Assembly: GCF_032854445.1 (NCBI RefSeq)
Contig: NC_088305.1
Coordinates: forward strand, 14,429,717 to 14,493,716
Direction: 5' to 3'
From: Liolophura sinensis
Taxonomy: Eukaryota > Mollusca > Polyplacophora > Chitonida > Chitonidae
Length of the DNA stretch: 64,000 nt
Shown piece by piece: positions 58,401-64,000 of this stretch. Both the position numbers and the translations under genes were made by a program. How positions within the stretch are numbered: position 1 is the first letter of the stretch; each line of letters starts with the position of its first letter. The notes below the pieces were generated by a model. It had not been told where the DNA came from. It worked only from the letters and a program-made list of their open reading frames with translations, and did not search any database.

Positions 58401-59108
58401 AAGGTTTTATTCTAACTGTTCATGTAAATGCATACATAGAAATACATTAGACGCTCACTAGTACAATGGCACAAGGAAAATTAGGTAAAAAAAATCACTT
58501 AGATTAATTGCAATATATTAGACATAACTGGTCTAGAATTACTCAAAATGCTATGTTTTCATCACATTTAACATACCATAAAACTGAAACAATGCAAAGG
58601 GAACAGGCCTCGTGGATATTTGGTGTCTGATTAGGTGTTTTGTTAAAAAACAACAACAACAACAAAAAATAGAAAACGATCCACAGTATTGGTGAAGATA
58701 ATAATTACCCGAACACATACAATAGGGATTCAAGTTTGGATGTCCTGGATCCCTAAACATAGTGAAAATGTGTGTGCTTATGAATAGTTAAATGCCGAGG
58801 CCATAAAAAAAAACATGAAAGATATAAATGGAATATCACTGTTAGATGAATATGTACATTGAATATCAACGTTTGTTTTAGAGTCCTCGGAAGCCAGAGA
58901 CCTTGCCAAAGCACTTGTGGCTGCCGTAATACCGTGGATTGAGGGAAGCTTACATCAAGGACTGAGCGAGCACAGATCAGAAGGAGACAAAACTAAAATT
59001 CTTGACATGTTCTTTGAGCGTTTCCGTGACCAGGTTGCTCGAGATCCACTATCCCATAGTCCTGATATCGTACAGACTTGCATGGTGATTAGAAAGCAAA
59101 ACATCTAG
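43317..59108 (+). CDS. SABATH-type SAM-dependent methyltransferase, copy 2 (eight exons, intact)
   Basis: The joined exons 43317-43440, 44696-44791, 51440-51538, 53485-53632, 54168-54295, 56583-56710, 57167-57350 and 58882-59108 total 1134 bases. That is 377 residues plus TAG, with no internal stop and GT-AG at every intron. The length fits the family's usual 350-390 residues. Motif I (52-65), NDF (96-98), SFYSKCMP (130-137), HWLS (151-154) and the C-terminal cap are all present. Against copy 1 I count about 13 base differences over exons 1-7, six of them amino-acid changes: F25I in exon 1, G158R in exon 5 and four in exon 7. The enzyme should transfer a methyl group from SAM to a small acid or similar metabolite. 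The substrate cannot be read from sequence, and calling it a salicylate, jasmonate or farnesoate enzyme would be speculation. Confidence 0.87.
44180..44305 (+). repeat. SINE-A fragment in intron 1 of copy 2
   Basis: Counterpart of 13950-14085. The tail here reads gtgaaatattcttgactacg, closer to the family sequence. Confidence 0.55.
44696..44791 (+). CDS. Copy 2 exon 2 (SAM-binding motif I)
   Basis: The acceptor cgcaaacag and donor GTAAGT are as in copy 1. The motif I residues are identical. Confidence 0.87.
45470..45710 (-). repeat. 3' LTR, recognisable U3 part, copy 2
   Basis: It matches 15253-15493 and, less closely, 50219-50458. The polypurine tract adjoins it at about 45711. Confidence 0.65.
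45835..46075 (-). pseudogene. RNase H fragment, copy 2
   Basis: Counterpart of 15622-15846. A small insertion-deletion near 45920 breaks the frame that is still open in copy 1. Confidence 0.6.
46153..46711 (-). pseudogene. Integrase C-terminal module and RT stub, copy 2
   Basis: KRRYDEKSVV through RYFGPYVV lies in one frame and the RT stub, ending VPSRTDVIFHHAAVGAVLL, in another. A one-base insertion near 46547 separates them. The deletion joint matches copy 1. Confidence 0.75.
46750..47487 (-). pseudogene. Integrase zinc-binding and DDE core, copy 2
   Basis: His3, His10, Cys40 and Cys43 of the zinc module and the D, D35E triad are all present. Gly77 of copy 1 is Arg here. The same TAG just upstream cuts it off from the protease part. 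Confidence 0.85.
47694..48386 (-). pseudogene. Aspartic protease and linker, copy 2
   Basis: VLRDTGASQSLLL is intact in the frame 48027-48386, which extends further upstream than in copy 1. A frame break near 48020 separates it from the linker. Confidence 0.7.
48430..48489 (-). pseudogene. gag CCHC zinc knuckle, last cysteine lost
   Basis: The minus strand codes CNYCRKPGHVISNYYLLK, matching C-x2-C-x4-H-x4-C except that the final Cys is Tyr. It is absent from copy 1 because of a deletion. Confidence 0.65.
48666..49586 (-). pseudogene. gag, interrupted, copy 2
   Basis: It starts MSDFKPDELMEAPDQDFF. A TAA near 49467 interrupts it, the charged coiled-coil-like part is at 49170-49451, and the capsid-like part with PQFRETDVDKYFLQFEKIA is at 48666-49160. 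It preserves the C-terminal half better than copy 1. Confidence 0.75.
49705..50458 (-). repeat. 5' LTR of the element, copy 2
   Basis: Counterpart of 18981-19734. The inner terminus reads ttacgacccaaactg where copy 1 has ttacaacccaaactg. The 250-codon frame at 49896-50648 lies on LTR and flank and is not a gene. Confidence 0.7.
50725..50770 (+). repeat. 18-bp tandem repeat, about 2.5 units
   Basis: Shorter allele of the array at 20001-20083. Confidence 0.7.
51440..51538 (+). CDS. Copy 2 exon 3
   Basis: Acceptor tctttgcctag, donor GTTAGT. The protein is identical to copy 1, with LDEPINDFKPVF. Confidence 0.87.
51558..51745 (+). repeat. tRNA-derived SINE (third family) in intron 3 of copy 2
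   Basis: A-box-like tagtggctagagcg and B-box gagttcgatcccgg are both well preserved. Confidence 0.65.
53485..53632 (+). CDS. Copy 2 exon 4 (HWLS motif)
   Basis: The acceptor is tttttgttatag, where copy 1 has acag; both are valid. The coding sequence is identical to copy 1. Confidence 0.9.
53808..54125 (+). repeat. SINE-B copy in intron 4 of copy 2
   Basis: Counterpart of 23042-23365, ending just before exon 5. Confidence 0.65.
54168..54295 (+). CDS. Copy 2 exon 5
   Basis: Same splice sites as copy 1, including the weak GTAGGA donor. One missense difference (G158R). Confidence 0.87.
54652..55315 (+). repeat. GACA/CAGA-rich tract in intron 5 of copy 2
   Basis: Counterpart of 23908-24575, with small losses of repeat words. 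Confidence 0.85.
55570..55670 (-). repeat. SINE-A fragment in intron 5 of copy 2
   Basis: Counterpart of 24828-24935. Confidence 0.45.
56109..56505 (+). repeat. 33-bp minisatellite in intron 5, about 12 units
   Basis: Same array as 25366-25728 with one more unit (containing aaatgccatagcacgtgtat) near its right end and a one-base insertion that breaks the artificial minus-strand frame. Confidence 0.9.
56583..56710 (+). CDS. Copy 2 exon 6
   Basis: Same protein as copy 1 exon 6, acceptor tctttctcag, donor GTAACA. Confidence 0.87.
57167..57350 (+). CDS. Copy 2 exon 7
   Basis: Open through 61 codons plus one base. It carries Leu, Leu, Arg and Lys where copy 1 has Val, Phe, Cys and Glu. Confidence 0.87.
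57774..57893 (+). repeat. 30-bp tandem repeat in intron 7 of copy 2
   Basis: Four units, with more substitutions in the third and fourth than in copy 1. Confidence 0.8.
58882..59108 (+). CDS. Copy 2 exon 8 (terminal)
   Basis: The acceptor gtttgttttag is followed by 75 codons ending in TAG. The bases that are deleted and inserted in copy 1 are in their unmutated state here and in 236-462. It includes EARDLAKALVAAVIPWIEG and FFERFRDQVARDPLSHS. Confidence 0.88.
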
Positions 59109-59446
59109 GAGGAAGATGTTGACGTCGTACAATGAATATTGGACGAATGCAAATAGCCAAAGTATTCCTCATACATACGTACATGTGCTTCAACCATTCG
59201 AAGGTAATTCAAGTACTAGTTCGCATTTCCAAATGGACCTCCTTTTAAAGTCCATCAAATCTTAAGGCATGTACCAGTTTTGTGCATCTTTGTAACTTCA
59301 GAAAATTGCTTGAGTTTGTTATTTTTTTTGCCCGACAAACAAGTTCCGGTCGAGTTATAAGTCACAAAAGTAAGGTATGTTTTATTTTACATTTGCATAT
59401 GGTTGATAAATAATTATTTGCCTCAGGAGACTATCAGCATGGCGGT

Positions 59447-59600
59447 TGCCGTGAGTTCAAAGCCACTTAATTCTGGCATCGTCTATGGGCGTACGTGAGA
59501 ATGTCTTCTAGCAACGGGCGAAGAGCCATTGGTTTGCGCCGGGCCCCGTCGTTTTCTACCACCATAATGATGGCCGCCATCGTAAAGGCCATCAAATAAT
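59447..59600 (+). repeat. SINE-A fragment (counterpart of 795-945)
   Basis: Same blocks as the other two units. Confidence 0.55.
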
Positions 59601-60414
59601 TTAAAAAGTATCCTTAATTGAAATATAAACACGGTCAGGTAAATCAGTCAGATATTTGTCGACTGTAACGTCGAGTTTCCCTCATAAATGTGCTATTGTG
59701 GTTGTCCGCAACTTAAATCACATGTGTGTGTAAACTCCACCCGTTGAAAAAAATAGGTCATGGTCTCAGAACAGGACACAAGTAAATTGAAAAGTGTTTG
59801 CCCACACCGGCTGCCTTATAATTGTTAGCTCTTATTAGTTTTTCAGAAACTGTTGTTCAACTGGTGTGTTAAAATATTTCAGAAGTGATAGGTTTTAGAT
59901 CTACGGGTGTCTTTCAGGACAATCAACGAAGAAAGATCAATGCAGGACAATCAACGAAGAAAGATCAACGAAGAAAGATCAATGTAGGACGACGCCCTTT
60001 GCAAATTAAATCATGATTAACCAGCACGTTTTCTGCTCCATTCCGCTTGTCTGAGAACCGGTTGTTTTGTGAGTGTTGCCTGCAGATTCTTATTGGCTTT
60101 TCCGCAGAGCAGGTTTGTTATGTCTGTGAGTGAGTGAGTGCTGGGGGTTTAACGTCGTACTCAACAGTCATGTCTGTGAAGATGTCTGAAGTAAAAGCGA
60201 GGGAAGATTTGGGCAGTATTTATTGTGTGGTGAAAAACTCGACGTTTCCCCTGTTAAACTAGAATGTATGAAGGTTGGATCGTTTTGGATTTAGCTTCAT
60301 CAGCAATATTTCAACCTTGTCTGGGATAAATACGCCATCAAACCTAGTGAATATGGTCTCGATCGAGACTTTGGCATGTCGCGTGTACTATTATAATCTA
60401 CATTTATATATAAA

Positions 60415-60612
60415 CCAATGTGGTCGCTGTGAGTTCAAGTCCAGCTCGTGCTGGCCTCCTTTCCGCCCAGACCTGGTTAGATCTCCCTTCAATCTGCGGA
60501 TGGTCGTGGCTTTCCCCTGGGCTCTGATCGGTTTCCTCTCAGCGTAATGCTGGCCGCCGTTGTATAGGTGAAATATAACGGCGTAAAACACCATTCAAAT
60601 AAATAAATAAAT
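60415..60612 (+). repeat. SINE-A copy (counterpart of 29640-29855)
   Basis: B-box-like gtgagttcaagtcc, the core with tgcggatggtcgtggctttc, the tail 'cggcgtaaaacaccattcaa' and aaataaataaata. Confidence 0.7.
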
Positions 60613-61020
60613 GTATAAAACCACATTCTTGCATGAAGGTCAATGACTGAAATACTGAATGACAGCATCGCCATCTGTGATGCTAAATACATATACATCT
60701 TATGTAAATCTCACTTCTGCGATGTGCAAGGTCTTTTGCTATGCTGGCGGACACACCGCACACAAGAATATTTCACCTATACGACAGCGGTAACTCTTCG
60801 GAAGAGCGGTGGGAGCGCTGAATTCGTGTTTTGTCCAGGCAGTTAAAAAACCCAAAATAAACTGCCGCAATTTGCTAAAAAGCCGGAGGATAGTGGCGAA
60901 AGAAGATGTGAAATCAAAGACACTGTACTCAGCAAGCGCACAGTTGGCTAAAAATTGGAAAAATATTGGAGTTCAAGTCGCGACACTGTCTTGCTTACTC
61001 AGAATAGCTTCACTGTGTAT

Positions 61021-61235
61021 TTATTTATTTATTTGATTGGTGTTTTACGCCGTACTCAAGAATATTTTACTTACACGACGGCGGCCAGCATTATGGTGGG
61101 TGGAAACCGGGCACAGCCCGGGGGAAACCCACGACCATCCGCAGGTTGCTGGCGGACCTTCCCACTTACGGCCCGAGAGGAAGCCATCATAAGCTGGACT
61201 TGAAGTCACAGCGACCGCATTGGTGAGAGGCTCCT
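61021..61235 (-). repeat. SINE-A copy, reversed (counterpart of 30260-30455)
   Basis: The longer core includes 'gcggccagcattatggtggg', part of which is lost in the unit-2 copy. Confidence 0.75.
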
Positions 61236-62300
61236 GCTTCACTGTGTAAACAGATACACAGATTGCATATCAAACAGTTGTCTTCACTGTCAGTAAGCTC
61301 CACAATACCGAGACAGCAAGTGCTAGTAAAAATAAAACACTAAACAGGATTTCACAAAAACTGGGGTGGCAAAAAACAGAGCAAAAATTAACATGAACTA
61401 GTTATGCTATCGCTATGGTTTAGTAGGTCATATTTGTCGTGACTCGACATATCCAATTCGAGGACAAGTATGTCAAGTGTGGTATGGTAGAGATCTCTTC
61501 TGCGTGTGAATCCGAAGTACAGTGTAAGCTAAATCAGGGAGAAGAAACTGATAATTTGCATTCATCATTCACCATGTGCTGAAGGAAGGTTTGAGTTGCA
61601 CAGATTTGGACATATTATTTGACTCCTGAGCCAAAAGTAATATTATTGACCTGAAAACCTTAAAGCATGTCAACAACAAACAGGTCAAATTTAATTCTGA
61701 GACAGCACAACTCCGAAAGACCTACTCTAGAAAGAGTAGTTCTACGCGTAACTTTACATTAGGGAAACATAGCACAGATTCTGAATTCTTGGCAATCCAT
61801 AGAATGTGGTGTAGTTCTGTTGGGTACAAAAATAAAACAAAACCAACGACAAACAACGGCAGAAAAAATGGGTGTTCTGAAAATAGAGTAGAGCACAGAG
61901 ACTTGAAACTCGTGAGAATTCTATCAATAAATTAAACCTGGTTCTCTTAAATGACAGTCACATAGCTTACTGATGGCCTGGCTACCGAAAATAAGCCCGT
62001 TTTTTTTCTGAAAGTCTACACTGAGCAAATCGTATGGCCACGCAATAAGCTGTAAGCATTCTCAGTGATGAGATGTTACACAACCGTAAAACGACTTACA
62101 AACAGCTGTCAAATGAACTGAATTAATACCTCATGAATTTCATGATCTCACGCACGCTCGGGCTACACTAGGTGGGGATTATCGCAAACAAACGCGGGTA
62201 AAAGGCGTGACTTACGGTAGTTGGACTGAATATACATCTTGCATGGTCAGGTTTGCCGTGTTAACGGTGTTATAAACTACCCAAAAATCGCGTGTTTTAG

Positions 62301-62317
62301 CCCCCCCCCCCCCCCCT
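62301..62317 (+). repeat. C17 homopolymer
   Basis: Seventeen consecutive C bases where units 1 and 2 have six. Confidence 0.9.
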
Positions 62318-63118
62318 AGATTACAAAAGCCCCCATTTATGTCTCGCATAAATCTGCGAGAACTCACGAGACCAAAATGCTGATTCGGTACATAACAGTT
62401 CCAGATTAGTTGATCAGTGAAATGGCTGTTTAACACGGGCTAAGGTTGACAGAAGACATAACGAAGAGAGAATTAAACGCGCCGTGTTTCACACGTTCGC
62501 CGGGTCAGGTTTGAGGAAACCGCTTCTGGAAGTTACAGACATAAGTAACGCAGTATCCACTCCACCTTTGATCAGCTGGATTTTACATTCACACTCAAGG
62601 GGATCAGCTGTATAAAAACACAATCAGCCCACTCGGTTGACCTCACAGGAACGGCCAGGATGTCCGAAGACCTCTCTGAAAAAGTCTTGACATGTTAAGA
62701 GGTAGTTCACATCACAATTTAATATATCAAAGATGATTCCCGCACATCTGAACAGGCGTGACCAGCCGACTGATTGTAGCGCTGAGAAGATGTAGACCTA
62801 TATCTTTCACCGGGCCCACGCGATTGACCTCTACAGTCTATTTCTTTTAGCCAGTCGCCTATATTCAGATGTCTGTAAAATCAGTTACCAAAAGAAGTGG
62901 AAGTCTTGTTCTAATTTATAATGTTAAACTCAATCAGCCTTGTTTCGACACCAAGAAGTAATTGCCTCGGATGACGTTATAATTTCTCCTAAACCAGTGG
63001 TATGCTGGATAATGGGAGGAGTTCAACATCTTTGACGCAGGGCGACACCTGGTACTTTAACTGGTATAGACTTAACTGTAAACCCTGTTACTGACACTGT
63101 CATATTTGTAGTTGTTTA

Positions 63119-63231
63119 CACGTTTTAGTATGATATATCCTTAATAAATGAGTTTTATTTTATCTCTTCTAATATATGATCTCACGGAGGTGTGGAAGAT
63201 AGATGTTCGGAAATTAAAGCCATGTAGTCTA
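63119..63231 (+). other. 113-bp insertion private to this unit
   Basis: The other units read gttgtttattcgcagac without a break. The insert is flanked by TA on both sides and has no inverted ends or frame that I can see. Confidence 0.6.
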
Positions 63232-63457
63232 TTCGCAGACACAGTAGTGTAATGTGTATCACTGCGTGGAGTTTGTTTTAACCGCTTCTTGATGCATTGT
63301 AATACAAATTACTCTCCACACCCATTGCCCAGCATTCCGCTTGTTTCCGGACAATTATGACGTCACAGAGGTAATGAGTCTTTGGTGTTTAAACCATGCT
63401 TATGCAGTTCAGCACCATGAATTAGAAAAAAACATTCTAACTACATTTTCCTTCCAA

Positions 63458-64000
63458 AGTAGTATACAGAGTTTAGGTTCTGGCGCACGCCCTCCCTTGG
63501 GGCCCTCCACATAACAAATAGAGGCCCCCACCCCCCTTTCCCTGCTTCCCCAGCCAAGGCATACACGCTTATTTACGAGTCTAGCCTACACACACACACA
63601 TTGATATGAGCCTCCCATCCCCTACTCGGGTTCTATAAGACATACCAATTGCACCAGGTATGCTTCTACACCAAGCGTGTATGCAACATGCGAAAGGGTT
63701 ACAATAATTGCCGATGGCTTCTCATCGGCTCCACGGAGCTCTGTGGTAAGAGTTGTCCGGGGGAGTACTGCGGGGGTCACCTATACCGTCTGAGTGGTCC
63801 AAAAATGGCTCGTTAAATTTACTTCTGATAAAACAAATTCTTTACTTGTGCCCAGACGCAAAACACCATCCATTCTAACCCCTGCCCTCAACTCAGTCAC
63901 ATTTAAAACATCCCTGTCCCTAAAACATCTGTGTCTGACGCATCAGAAAATGGCACTTGGAACGAGCATATCGACAATATTATTTCTGGTTCATGTGAAA
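63458..64000. other. Non-duplicated sequence right of the array
   Basis: Homology to 3622 onward stops after 'cttccaa'. What follows contains C-rich stretches and a short ca run, and matches nothing else in the window. I see no exon or named repeat in it. Confidence 0.6.

Larger units (their letters stand above)
32572..63457. repeat. Tandem duplication unit 2 (about 30.9 kb)
   Basis: It aligns with 3622-32571 in order and orientation. The extra length is mainly the 1568-bp insertion at 41437-43004 and the gag segment near 48290-48830 that copy 1 lost, partly offset by a 215-bp deletion near 39155. Confidence 0.8.
59109..63457. other. Downstream spacer of copy 2 (end of unit 2)
   Basis: It matches 463-3621 and 28341-32571. 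It contains SINE-A fragments at about 59447-59600, 60415-60612 and 61021-61235, an expanded C tract and a 113-bp insertion. No gene seen. Confidence 0.7.

Overview
This is eukaryotic, intron-rich, repeat-rich animal DNA, most likely from a mollusc (bivalve or gastropod). That placement is an inference from several degenerate SINE families, including one whose core ends in a 'gtgaaatattcttgagtacgg' type tail, and from a gag-PR-IN-RT type LTR element. Nothing here looks bacterial.

The window is dominated by a head-to-tail tandem duplication with a unit of about 29-31 kb. The sequence at 1-3621 recurs at about 27.87 kb and 58.64 kb. The third occurrence loses homology near 63457, so the natural units are probably 3622-32571 and 32572-63457, preceded by the end of an earlier unit (1-3621). 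Positions 63458-64000 are unique here.

Each full unit carries one eight-exon plus-strand gene for a 377-residue SAM-dependent methyltransferase of the plant-type SABATH / Methyltransf_7 family. Copy 1 spans 13092-28340 and copy 2 spans 43317-59108. The terminal exon of a third, upstream copy lies at 236-462. All introns have GT-AG ends and the phases agree between copies. Copy 2 is open throughout. Copy 1 is open through exon 7, but a one-base deletion in exon 8 gives an early stop, and a one-base insertion further on restores frame too late to help.

Intron 2 of both copies holds the same minus-strand LTR retrotransposon. Its order is gag, protease, integrase, RT remnant, RNase H, with the integrase before RT as in the Gmr1 group of Ty3/gypsy elements. 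The two copies share an RT deletion and stop codons, so the element was already dead when the segment duplicated. Later changes mark individual units: a 1568-bp LTR-like insertion with a 4-bp target duplication upstream of copy 2, a gag/CCHC deletion in copy 1, a 1.05-kb deletion in the first unit, and minisatellite length changes.

The 8-15 kb stretches between genes hold SINE fragments, simple repeats and older dispersed repeats. I found no second protein-coding gene, RNA gene or CRISPR array that I could support.
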